A DNA stretch of 24,585 nt from a virus, in the IMG/VR virus record IMGVR_UViG_3300030329_001411, positions 1 through 24,585 of that record; one strand, written 5' to 3'. The notes under the pieces are model-generated. The model worked only from the letters and a program-made list of their open reading frames with translations, did not search any database and was not told the origin of the DNA. Below, piece by piece: positions 14,656 to 22,053 of the stretch. Both the position numbers and the translations under genes were made by a program. Numbering within the stretch: the stretch's first letter is position 1; each line of letters opens with the position of its first letter.

Positions 14656-15520
14656 TGATTCTATTGATTGGATACAAAGCTTACTAGCATTTAATTTTAA
14701 TATTCCGATTTTACAAGACCAATTTAATATAGAGTGCCCTTTTCATGTAGATTCTCATGCTTCCTGTGCTATTAACACAGCTAAAGGAGTGTGGATATGT
14801 TTTGCGGGCTGTGGCGAAGGAAGTTTGTACGGATTTTTAAAAAGGGCTTTAGAGCTTTCTGACGAAGATTTACAAAGCCGATTAATATTATTAACAGAAA
14901 ATTCGCGCCCTATAATTGAAGTAGAAGAGGATATTGAAGATTTACCTACTATTACCCTACCAGAGAATTTTAAAAACGGGGAATACCCCGAATGGCTATT
15001 GGACCGAGGATTTACACAAGACTTTTTAGATTTATGGCAATGTGGAAAAAATCCGTATAACGATTTTATTATTCCTATTAGGTATTCTGATGGTCGTATC
15101 GTAGGGTATGCTAGTAGACGTTTAACAACTTTACCAAAATATTTATATAATTCGGGATTTAAAAAATCTCAATTGTTATTTGGGGCTGATAAAATAAAAG
15201 CAACGGATTATGTTTGCATTACGGAAGGACCTTTAGATGCTATGTGGTTACACCAAAATGGTTATCAAGCCGTAGCCTTATTAGGAATTCATTTATCCAG
15301 ACGACAACTTGATTTATTACAACAATTGCCTACTAAAGAGTTTGTGTTATGTTTAGATAATGATAAAGCTGGACAAATAGGGCTTGATAAGGCCCTTAAA
15401 CAACTTAGAAAAATAGCTCCAACTACTTATATTAACATTCCGTATCCCTATAAAGACATTCAAGATATTAAAGATAAAAATATACTTGACAGCTTATTAA
15501 GCAACAGATATACTTGGTAA
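14633..15520 (+). CDS. dnaG: DNA primase, DnaG type (CHC2 zinc finger and Toprim)
   Basis: 295 residues, short compared with about 580 in bacterial DnaG. A CHC2-type zinc finger sits at residues 35-60 (Cys35, His38, Cys56, Cys60), which reads the template. A Toprim domain follows: VCITEGPLDAMWLHQNGYQ with the metal-binding Glu198, and LCLDNDKAGQIGLDKAL with Asp242 and Asp244. The helicase-binding C-terminal domain of bacterial DnaG is absent. It makes RNA primers for lagging-strand synthesis. GAGGAG 11 bases upstream supports the ATG, which lies inside the helicase gene, so the two are probably translationally coupled. Confidence 0.88.
   Translation: MQSKPLTNDSIDWIQSLLAFNFNIPILQDQFNIECPFHVDSHASCAINTAKGVWICFAGCGEGSLYGFLKRALELSDEDLQSRLILLTENSRPIIEVEEDIEDLPTITLPENFKNGEYPEWLLDRGFTQDFLDLWQCGKNPYNDFIIPIRYSDGRIVGYASRRLTTLPKYLYNSGFKKSQLLFGADKIKATDYVCITEGPLDAMWLHQNGYQAVALLGIHLSRRQLDLLQQLPTKEFVLCLDNDKAGQIGLDKALKQLRKIAPTTYINIPYPYKDIQDIKDKNILDSLLSNRYTW
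15486..15514 (+). promoter_or_regulatory. Near-consensus sigma-70 promoter before the SSB and polA genes
   Basis: A perfect -35 box TTGACA (15486-15491) is followed by exactly 17 bases and a -10 box TATACT (15509-15514, one mismatch). It lies in the last codons of the primase gene, so transcription would begin at about 15521 in the gap before the SSB gene. It fits host sigma-70 polymerase, and so early or middle expression. A chance match cannot be ruled out in AT-rich DNA, but its position is right. Confidence 0.55.
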
Positions 15521-15544
15521 TAACTTATATTAAGGAGGCAGAAA

Positions 15545-16279
15545 ATGCCAGGAATAAATCGCATTTTGAAAAGGCGAGAAGAACAAGAAGCTAGGACTAG
15601 CCAACAGTCATCCGTACCTAATCAAGAAATTTATTTGAGAGATGGTGACCAAGTGTTTATACAACCTTGGTGTACTGGGAAAGATGACGTAGACGACAAA
15701 ACGGGGTATTTGCAAGATTATTATATGTATACATGGAATAGTAATGCTACAGGGTCCCCTAGATTTGTTAATTTATTATCCGACCCGTCTATTGACGATA
15801 GTGTAGTACCTGACCTAGATGCATACGATAACCCAATACGACCACGACGCAAATTTGCATTTTGGGGTTATGTATCGGAGATTGTACATAAAGATATTAC
15901 AGACCGTGGACGAGACCAAGGTTGGGAACCTATAGAAAGTAATGCTAACGGGACTCGTTATAAAGAAACCGTTAACGATTTTAAAATTATGGCCCTTGGG
16001 TTTGGACGCGGGGATTCTGTGTTTAACCAATTGATTGAGGCTTATAATGATTTAAACGGAGATTTATCTTCAGGAGTATTGAGAGTTTCGAGAATTGGTA
16101 GTGGGTTAGATACTTCCTACAATATTAGATGCACAACTCTTGACAAAACTACTGTAGAAGATGAGGTAGAATTACCTAGCATTATAGACTATATGAAAGA
16201 ACGTTATGGGGAAGTTTATCAACCGAATAACGGAAACCAAAGTCCTGTAGCTTCTACTAACGAAGGCCCGTTATTTTAA
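15545..16279 (+). CDS. Putative single-stranded DNA-binding protein
   Basis: 244 residues. An N-terminal basic segment (INRILKRREEQEAR) is followed by a beta-rich core with many aromatic residues (YLQDYYMYTWNS, KFAFWGYVSEIV, FKIMALGFGRG) typical of an OB-like ssDNA-binding fold. A polar, disordered C-terminus ends in NEGPLF, comparable to the hydrophobic tip of bacterial SSB and the acidic-Phe end of T7 gp2.5 that recruit replication partners. Its place between primase and DNA polymerase, the strongest ribosome binding site in the replication block (TAAGGAGG) and the promoter just upstream fit a protein needed in large amounts. No Cys zinc site is seen. The family assignment is an inference; another replication accessory protein is possible. 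Confidence 0.55.
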   Translation: MPGINRILKRREEQEARTSQQSSVPNQEIYLRDGDQVFIQPWCTGKDDVDDKTGYLQDYYMYTWNSNATGSPRFVNLLSDPSIDDSVVPDLDAYDNPIRPRRKFAFWGYVSEIVHKDITDRGRDQGWEPIESNANGTRYKETVNDFKIMALGFGRGDSVFNQLIEAYNDLNGDLSSGVLRVSRIGSGLDTSYNIRCTTLDKTTVEDEVELPSIIDYMKERYGEVYQPNNGNQSPVASTNEGPLF

Positions 16280-18211
16280 TTGTTAGTTAACACTGACATA
16301 TTATATGATGAGGTTATAGAAAACTTAATCACCTATCCTACATGGTGCGTGGACGTAGAAACTGATGGTTTAAGCGTCGATGCGGGAAATCGGCTGTGTG
16401 GGATAGGGGTTTCTATAAGCGAAACATCGGGAGATATTAAAACTTTTTATTTTCCGTTTAGGCATAACGCAGGTCAAAATTTAGAGCTAACTTATTTAGA
16501 TGATTTGTTAACAACTATGAGTTGTAGGACTCATTTAATAGGCTATAATTTAAAATTTGATTTACGTTTTTTAGAAGAGGATGGTTTAGATTTACGATAT
16601 AAAACGTTGATTGATACTATGTTATTAGTAAGGCTTACGGCTCATTCTGAAGTCCGAGATTTTGGGTTAACAAAAACCATTAAGCGTTTATATGGCGAGG
16701 AAGAAGCGCAATATGAACTTGAGATGAAAAAAGAATTGAGAAGAGAACTTGCTAAATTAGACCCACCTGTTAAAACTTCTAGTGGGAATTATTCATTAGG
16801 CTCTGTAGAGCTTATTGGTCCTTATTGTGAAAAAGATGTATATTATACGTATAAACTTTATAACGAATTATTACCTAAAGTTGAGTCTAGCGGGCAATTA
16901 GATGTATTACATATGCAATATGATTTGACGCGGGTATTATATGAAATGGAATGTACAGGCGTTAAGATTGATACGGACTATGCGCAAGAATCTATTAACA
17001 AAGTTAAAGACCAGCAGGCTAGAGTTGAACAACAAATTTATGCTTTAGTTGGCAAAGAATTTAATATGCGCAGTACTGTTGAATTAGGAGAAGTATTCCA
17101 TGAGCTAGGAATTTATTCTAGTTTAAAAACGCAGAAAGGCGCAGAGTCGTGGAGTGAGAAGGCCTTAAAAGAAATTGACCATCCACTAGCTATTTTAATA
17201 CGGCAATATAGAGCTCTGTATAAGTTATCTTCAACTTATTTAGAACCTTATCTTGAAACTGAAATTTTACATACATCGTTTTGTAATTGGGGAACCATAA
17301 CGGGGAGATTATCGTCGAGAGAACCGAATTTACAAAATATTCCTAGAACCCACTTTAAGTTAGAAAATTTAGATTTAGATGTTACTACTACACAAGACGA
17401 TTGGGGCTTTAAAGGCGAAGGGTACTATGATGAAAAAGACCCTACGCAAGTAGCAATGCGACGTTTGTTTATTCCTCGCGAAGATTATCAATTTGTTAGT
17501 TTTGACTATTCGCAAATGGAAGTTAGAGTGTTTCTTAGCTATTTAGATAATCCTGAAATGCAGGACCTTTTAAATCGAACGGATGTAGATTTTCATAGTG
17601 AAACAGCTAAAATTGCATTTGGCTCAGACGAAACGCATCCAGAATTTAAAGAACATAGACAAATGGCGAAAAGCATTACCTTTGGCATTATGTATGGAAT
17701 AGGTACTTGGTTGTTATCTCAACAAATGCAAACTACTATGCCTAAAGCTGCTCAATACAAAAAACGGTATTTAGATAGCATTACAGGGGCGAAAGAATTT
17801 ATTGATGGCGTGGAAAAGGCGGTAGAAGATAGGGGCTGGATTAAAAATAGATATGGACGGGTATATAAAGTTTTACCTGAATTTAGTTACAAGGGCGTTA
17901 ATTATTTGGTACAGGGGACTAGTGCCGATATTCTTAACGAACGTTTGATTGAAATTTCGGAATTTTTAGCAGATAAGAAAAGTCGAATGCTTTTACAAGT
18001 ACATGATGAGATTATTTTTGAAATACATAATACCGAAATGGATAGTATTATTGAGCCTATTGTGAATTTAATGCAATCAAATAGTCTTAATATACCTTTA
18101 TTTGTTGACCAAGAAATTTGTACACCGTCATGGGCAAATAAACAAGATGTTCAGGATTGGGTACAGAGCAGAAAAAGTGATATTAGCCAGTATATTGACT
18201 GGGATATATAG
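16280..18211 (+). CDS. polA: DNA polymerase I family A with 3'-5' proofreading exonuclease
   Basis: 643 residues, without the 5'-3' exonuclease domain of cellular Pol I. Exonuclease motifs: Exo I VDVETDG (Asp25, Glu27), Exo II GYNLKFD (Asn90, Asp94), Exo III YCEKD (Tyr182, Asp186). Polymerase motifs: A FDYSQMEVR (Asp409), B RQMAKSITFGIMYG (Arg460, Lys464, Phe468, Tyr472), C VHDEI (His575, Asp576, Glu577). All catalytic residues are present. Phe468 matches Phe762 of E. coli Pol I. Between NLQNIPR and RRLFIPR about 35-40 extra residues (about 356-393, DDWGFKGEGYYDEKDP) are inserted in the palm; family members usually have a short turn there. The start is TTG directly after the SSB stop in the same frame; no ATG exists before Exo I, and the ribosome binding site is poor, suggesting reinitiation. 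Confidence 0.9.
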   Translation: MLVNTDILYDEVIENLITYPTWCVDVETDGLSVDAGNRLCGIGVSISETSGDIKTFYFPFRHNAGQNLELTYLDDLLTTMSCRTHLIGYNLKFDLRFLEEDGLDLRYKTLIDTMLLVRLTAHSEVRDFGLTKTIKRLYGEEEAQYELEMKKELRRELAKLDPPVKTSSGNYSLGSVELIGPYCEKDVYYTYKLYNELLPKVESSGQLDVLHMQYDLTRVLYEMECTGVKIDTDYAQESINKVKDQQARVEQQIYALVGKEFNMRSTVELGEVFHELGIYSSLKTQKGAESWSEKALKEIDHPLAILIRQYRALYKLSSTYLEPYLETEILHTSFCNWGTITGRLSSREPNLQNIPRTHFKLENLDLDVTTTQDDWGFKGEGYYDEKDPTQVAMRRLFIPREDYQFVSFDYSQMEVRVFLSYLDNPEMQDLLNRTDVDFHSETAKIAFGSDETHPEFKEHRQMAKSITFGIMYGIGTWLLSQQMQTTMPKAAQYKKRYLDSITGAKEFIDGVEKAVEDRGWIKNRYGRVYKVLPEFSYKGVNYLVQGTSADILNERLIEISEFLADKKSRMLLQVHDEIIFEIHNTEMDSIIEPIVNLMQSNSLNIPLFVDQEICTPSWANKQDVQDWVQSRKSDISQYIDWDI

Positions 18212-18220
18212 GAGAGAAAA

Positions 18221-18439
18221 ATGGCAAAAGTTAGTGCACATGTAGGATTTACCTTTAGAATTGGGGATTTAGACTTAAACCAATATGGAAGAGTCGATGT
18301 TAATATTAATGATATTGATACCGAATTACCTATTGATACACAATTAGAGGAAGCGCAAGATACTGTAGATAAAGTTTTTGCAATTGTGAAAAGTAAAGTA
18401 GATACTCAAGTTGATGATATGTTAGATGGAGCCGCATGA
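18221..18439 (+). CDS. Small acidic protein between PolA and RecA, unknown function
   Basis: 72 residues, strongly acidic (many Asp, few basic residues). The first half looks like beta strands (VSAHVGFTFRIG, RVDVNINDID), the second like one amphipathic helix (TQLEEAQDTVDKVFAIVKSK). GGAGAG before the ATG is a sound ribosome binding site. Its end overlaps the RecA-like gene by ATGA, so the two are coupled. I do not recognise it. A partner or regulator of RecA or the polymerase is only suggested by position. Confidence 0.6.
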   Translation: MAKVSAHVGFTFRIGDLDLNQYGRVDVNINDIDTELPIDTQLEEAQDTVDKVFAIVKSKVDTQVDDMLDGAA

Positions 18440-19374
18440 AAGATAATGCTGAACAAGTGATTCAACAATTACTTGCGAACAAAAATTTAAATTTATTTAG
18501 AGGAAATAATACTGCGTTTGATTACGAACGTATTCCTTTTGGTATACCCGCATTAGACACACTTACTGGTGGTGGTATACCTAAAAAGCGTATGACACTC
18601 CTCTACGGGCCTACAAACGTCGGTAAAAGCTATTTAGCGAGTCAAATATGTGCTAATGCGCAGAAACAAGGCGGTACGGCAGGCTGGGTAGATACGGAAT
18701 TATCCTGGGACTCAGACTGGGTAACTAAATGTGGCGTAGACGCAGAAAAAATTCTTGTTGCTCAACCAACTAATGGCGAAGAAGCGTTAGAAATAGTACG
18801 CGAAATGATGATAGCTGGCGTTGATGTTATAGTGTTAGATAGCATAGCAGGATTAGTTCCTACCGCTGTAGCTGAAGAAGAATTTAGTTATAATCCTATG
18901 GCATGGCAAGCGCGTTTTATTAATTCAGCTTTACCGAAACTTTTGCCTAATTTAAAAAATGGGTCAGCGCTAGTGGCTATTAATCAAGTACGTTCTAGTT
19001 TAGGCCCAGTAGCTATAGATAACATGCCTGGCGGATTAGCTCAAACCTTCTTTTCGCATTTTCTTTTACAGGTACGTCGAAGTGGTTGGATTGAAGAGAA
19101 TAAACAACGTGTAGGGTTTGATATGGAAATTCGTTTACGAAAAAGTAAAGTAGGCGGAGAAAACTGGCGTAATGCTATTGTTCCATTTAGAGTAGCTGGT
19201 GGTATTGACGTTCTGGAAAGTTTTATTAGAGAAGCGTTAGATAGAGGCTTGATTACTAGGGCAGGCGCTTGGTATACTTATAAAGAAGATAAAGCAATGG
19301 GATTAAATGGGTTAAAACAAATTTTTCTTGACAATCCCGAAAAAATTGAACAGCTAAAATCTGAAATTATATGA
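18436..19374 (+). CDS. recA: RecA/UvsX-like recombinase
   Basis: 312 residues, slightly shorter than RecA (about 350). Walker A GPTNVGKS at residues 58-65 (Lys64), a 'GWVDTELSWD' strand with the likely catalytic Glu88, Walker B VIVLDSIAG (Asp135), and a motif like the RecA L2 region: AINQVRSSLG with Gln184, then 'PGGLAQTFFSHFLL' matching the RecA TGG-(N)AL-FYAS region. The N-terminal polymerisation helix is present and the RecA C-terminal domain is short. It should form filaments on ssDNA for strand exchange in recombination-dependent replication and repair. It is coupled to the neighbours by ATGA on both sides. A RadA-like protein is less likely because no zinc finger or Lon-like part is present. 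Confidence 0.85.
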   Translation: MKDNAEQVIQQLLANKNLNLFRGNNTAFDYERIPFGIPALDTLTGGGIPKKRMTLLYGPTNVGKSYLASQICANAQKQGGTAGWVDTELSWDSDWVTKCGVDAEKILVAQPTNGEEALEIVREMMIAGVDVIVLDSIAGLVPTAVAEEEFSYNPMAWQARFINSALPKLLPNLKNGSALVAINQVRSSLGPVAIDNMPGGLAQTFFSHFLLQVRRSGWIEENKQRVGFDMEIRLRKSKVGGENWRNAIVPFRVAGGIDVLESFIREALDRGLITRAGAWYTYKEDKAMGLNGLKQIFLDNPEKIEQLKSEII

Positions 19375-19670
19375 ATATACATCCTACCGAATATACGGAC
19401 CAAGAAAATATAATTGCTGATTGTTTATCGGAATTAGGGTTTCGTTATGAACAACAAGTACATTTTGGGAAATATAGGGTAGATTTTTGGATTCCTGAAT
19501 TAAGTTTAGTGATTGAAGCAGATGGTGTATATGGACATTTAAAAAAACGAGATATACAACGAGACACTGAATTAATGGACATTAACGACATTGGGAATAT
19601 ATTTCATATTCGTGCAGATACAAAGAAACGGGTATTGGAGGAGTTATGGCGGGCATTGAACAAATTGTAA
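19371..19670 (+). CDS. Vsr/DUF559-like PD-(D/E)XK endonuclease
   Basis: 99 residues. The core FGKYRVDFWIPELSLVIEAD followed by 'GVYGH..KRDIQRDTELMD' matches the layout of very-short-patch-repair-like and DUF559 nucleases: Asp38 on the first strand, Glu49 and Asp51 on the second, then a conserved Gly-x-x-His and a helix of charged residues. These bind Mg2+ and cut one or both DNA strands; the substrate here is unknown. Length is near the minimum for the family. It is coupled to RecA (ATGA) and overlaps the Cas4-like gene by 25 bases, suggesting a job in recombination, resection or nick processing rather than a selfish homing nuclease, though a free-standing homing endonuclease is a real alternative. 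Confidence 0.7.
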   Translation: MNIHPTEYTDQENIIADCLSELGFRYEQQVHFGKYRVDFWIPELSLVIEADGVYGHLKKRDIQRDTELMDINDIGNIFHIRADTKKRVLEELWRALNKL

Positions 19671-20314
19671 ATAGACGTAAACGGTTTGCCATAAGTCAGG
19701 ATAAATGGTTATTAAAGAATATTGACGAAACGTTAAAACAAAAACCATATCCACCCAGAAAAGGAGTATTTTATCCGTCAGCCTTAGGTAGTGAGTGTGA
19801 TAGATATTTATACAATTGCTATAATGGATTAGTACAGCCCGAAGAAATTTCTGGAGTAGCAAGACGCATTTTTGATTGCGGAGATTATTTAGGTTATCGC
19901 TATGAGAAATATTTTGAAAAAATGGGAATTTTATTAGGAACTGAGTCTCGCTTAAAGTCAGAGATTCCTCCGATTTCAGGGCGTTTAGACTTTTTAATTC
20001 AACATCCCGAACATGGGGCAACAATTGTCGAATTAAAATCTATTAATCAAAAAGGTTTTGCGTTACTAAATGAAGCTAAACCTGAACACACCATTCAGTT
20101 GCAAATTTATTTAAATTTAACGGGACATGAACACGGTATTGTTTTATATGAAAATAAAAATGACCAAAAAATTAAAGCATTTTATCAAGTAAAAAATTCT
20201 TCGGCTTGGGATAAAATTGCCTCCAGATGTTTAATGATTATGGGACTTACTAAACAACCCGACAAATGTACGGGCAGCCGTTATTGCCCATGTAATCGAG
20301 AAAACAATGATTAG
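19646..20314 (+). CDS. Cas4-like PD-(D/E)XK exonuclease with Fe-S cluster cysteines
   Basis: 222 residues. RecB/Cas4 nuclease motifs: SGRLDFLI (Asp115), IVELKS (Glu129, Lys131), and a QLQIYL motif (Gln151-Tyr155) matching the Q-x3-Y of the family. One Cys pair is near the start (Cys51, Cys58) and a Cys triplet lies at the end (C208-x5-C214-x-C216), the split arrangement that holds a [4Fe-4S] cluster in Cas4 and AddB-like proteins, though the C-terminal spacing is not canonical. No CRISPR array or other cas gene is present, so it is most likely a viral recombination/end-processing exonuclease. GGAGGAG before the ATG is strong. Confidence 0.75.
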   Translation: MAGIEQIVNRRKRFAISQDKWLLKNIDETLKQKPYPPRKGVFYPSALGSECDRYLYNCYNGLVQPEEISGVARRIFDCGDYLGYRYEKYFEKMGILLGTESRLKSEIPPISGRLDFLIQHPEHGATIVELKSINQKGFALLNEAKPEHTIQLQIYLNLTGHEHGIVLYENKNDQKIKAFYQVKNSSAWDKIASRCLMIMGLTKQPDKCTGSRYCPCNRENND

Positions 20315-20840
20315 TTTAGATAATCAAAATTCTAAATGGAGCCCTTTTAGAGCTTTATCGGAAGCTGATGCATTTGTTAAAGATTTAAATATACCTCCTT
20401 TAAGTAAAGATGTTACTAAAGACTATAATTTAGATTTTACAAATTTAATGAATTCGGATAATAAACAATTAGAAGAATTTTTAACTATGTTTGGAGGGTA
20501 TAGAGCATATTTAGAATATCAATTATCTGACATTACTTCAAAGAAAAGCGCTTTAGAAGCTGCCTTTGATGAAGGATATGCTACAGCAATTTATAGATTG
20601 GCAGATGAAAGGGAGACAGCGGGCAAGAAAAAATTAACTCGCGAAGAAGTTCGTGGAGCAGCATTTGATACATATTCTAGTTTAAAGCAACTTCGGCGAG
20701 AAGTTATAGAACAGGAAGCAATCCACACAAAAGTAGCAGGATTACTTAACGCATATAAAGCAGCATACGATGCAGTAAGCAGAGTAGTAACTTTAAGAAG
20801 TCTCGGTAGAGAGAGTTCTAAAGGAGGCTTTAATGGCTAA
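20307..20840 (+). CDS. Helical protein following the Cas4-like gene, unknown function
   Basis: 177 residues. Residues about 55-175 are almost wholly helical and charged, with two or three long helices (LEYQLSDITSKKSALEAAFD; REEVRGAAFDTYSSLKQLRR; ending LLNAYKAAYDAVSRVVTLRS), suggesting a coiled coil or helical bundle. It overlaps the upstream gene by 8 bases and the downstream one by 8 bases. I do not recognise the family. It may be a partner of the RecA and nuclease group, for example a loader or annealing accessory, but no motif shows it. Confidence 0.65.
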   Translation: MISLDNQNSKWSPFRALSEADAFVKDLNIPPLSKDVTKDYNLDFTNLMNSDNKQLEEFLTMFGGYRAYLEYQLSDITSKKSALEAAFDEGYATAIYRLADERETAGKKKLTREEVRGAAFDTYSSLKQLRREVIEQEAIHTKVAGLLNAYKAAYDAVSRVVTLRSLGRESSKGGFNG

Positions 20841-21018
20841 AGAATTTGACAGTCACGGGTTATTAGATATATCAACTAAAGCAGAGATTGTGATTCGTGG
20901 GTTACGTTACGCGGTTTTATATCAAGATATAGATACATTACGAAAATGCGTAACTGATTTACGCAATTGTGTATTAGATATGAATGAAATAGTAGAGGAA
21001 GAGTTTGGCCGAGAATGA
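20833..21018 (+). CDS. Small helical protein, unknown function
   Basis: 61 residues, probably a helix pair (TKAEIVIRGLRYAVLYQDI and DTLRKCVTDLRNCVLDMNEI). The second helix has Cys at positions 39 and 46, one face apart. AGGAGG gives a strong start, and the end overlaps the RuvC-like gene by 14 bases. Not recognised; possibly a subunit working with the neighbouring helical protein. Confidence 0.6.
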   Translation: MAKEFDSHGLLDISTKAEIVIRGLRYAVLYQDIDTLRKCVTDLRNCVLDMNEIVEEEFGRE

Positions 21019-21526
21019 AAGTAATTGGCAGATTTTTCAAGATTTCCCTCCAATTGTATATATGGGGATTGACTGTTCATCTAAAGCAGTTCATGCGGTA
21101 CTAGTAGATTCTACTGAAACCGTAATTGCACAAGGAAAATGGGCGTCAATTAATAAAGATTTTAATATCAGAAGTTTGGAAATTGCTCGAAAATTTGCCA
21201 AAGATTTGAGTAAAATAAAAGTAGAAATAGAAGCTGCTGTAGAGGCAGCTATATTTATTCAAAATCCTAGAGCGACTATGGAGATTGCTGGGGTTGTGCA
21301 GACCGTTAGAGTGTTATGCGACCAGCGTACTATTAACTGTATTCCAGTCGATAATAGACATTGGAAAAAGTATATTTTAGGTAAAGGTAATTTAAATAAA
21401 CAGGCTATTAAAGAATTTACAGTTGATAAATGGGGAAATATTTTTTCGGAACAGGATTGGTGTGATGCATCCTGTATAGCATTATGGATTAAACGTAAAT
21501 TTACAGGGGAACTTTTAGAACTTTAA
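21005..21526 (+). CDS. RuvC-like Holliday junction resolvase
   Basis: 173 residues from a TTG start with GAGGAAG 4 bases upstream; an ATG at 21062 with no ribosome binding site would remove only 19 residues before the fold. The RNase H-like core is visible: YMGIDCSSKAVHAVLVDS (Asp23 on strand 1), an 'AAVEAAIF' strand with Glu80, and a C-terminal 'QDWCDASCIALW' with Asp151 and Asp154 where RuvC has its last acidic pair. These residues would bind two metal ions. In phages such enzymes resolve branched DNA before packaging, which suits the position between recombination genes and the terminase. Sequence identity to RuvC is weak, so the call rests on the acidic pattern. Confidence 0.65.
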   Translation: MAENESNWQIFQDFPPIVYMGIDCSSKAVHAVLVDSTETVIAQGKWASINKDFNIRSLEIARKFAKDLSKIKVEIEAAVEAAIFIQNPRATMEIAGVVQTVRVLCDQRTINCIPVDNRHWKKYILGKGNLNKQAIKEFTVDKWGNIFSEQDWCDASCIALWIKRKFTGELLEL

Positions 21527-21544
21527 AATTAAGGAGTATAGAAA

Positions 21545-22045
21545 ATGATGGGAAAAGGAGGGCTACAAAAAGTAGGCCCAGAGATTAGACAAGCATTCAT
21601 AGGACCAGCTAAAAAGAAAATTCGGAAGTATGAAGATACATTTCCAAAAGATTTGCCAACGATAGAGGATGTTAAAGCTAAATATGGCACGGTTATTTGG
21701 TGTAAGTTTACAGATTGTAAATACAATCAGGAGATAGATGATTTACAACGAACTAGTAGTTCTATTATGAAGAACAAAACTTATAAACCTATAGGTGAAC
21801 AGGAACATATTTGGGTTAATGTATGTACGAAAGACGAAATTTCAATTAAGTTTCAAGAAGTTAATACTCAATATAGTACAGTCAAAGTTCCTTTTTGTTT
21901 TTCAGCCTCTAATAAAACAGCAGGGCATATAGACTTTACTAGATTCTTGAATTCCGATGGCACGCCATTAGGTGGCAACATTGACTCACAACATGTGTCT
22001 GACGCTGGCTATGGAGCCATGGATTCTAATACATTTTATCAATAG
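21545..22045 (+). CDS. Cys-containing protein before the terminase, unknown function
   Basis: 166 residues; two in-frame ATGs (21545 and 21548), the first nearer to AAGGAG. The first 35 residues are basic (GPAKKKIRKYEDTFPKD). Cys53-x4-Cys58 (WCKFTDCKYN), Cys94, Cys118 and His128 might bind a metal ion; the middle is beta-rich (IWVNVCTKDEISIKFQEV). The last 25 residues are Gly/Asp/Ser-rich and probably disordered. I do not recognise it. It directly precedes the small terminase gene, so a packaging- or DNA-related role is possible. It has no membrane segment, so it is not a lysis protein. Confidence 0.65.
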   Translation: MMGKGGLQKVGPEIRQAFIGPAKKKIRKYEDTFPKDLPTIEDVKAKYGTVIWCKFTDCKYNQEIDDLQRTSSSIMKNKTYKPIGEQEHIWVNVCTKDEISIKFQEVNTQYSTVKVPFCFSASNKTAGHIDFTRFLNSDGTPLGGNIDSQHVSDAGYGAMDSNTFYQ

Positions 22046-22053
22046 GATATCTA

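Noticed and set aside
19646-20314. Cas4-like protein as evidence of a CRISPR system
   Set aside because: No repeat-spacer array and no other cas gene is visible. Stand-alone Cas4-like exonucleases are common in phage recombination modules.
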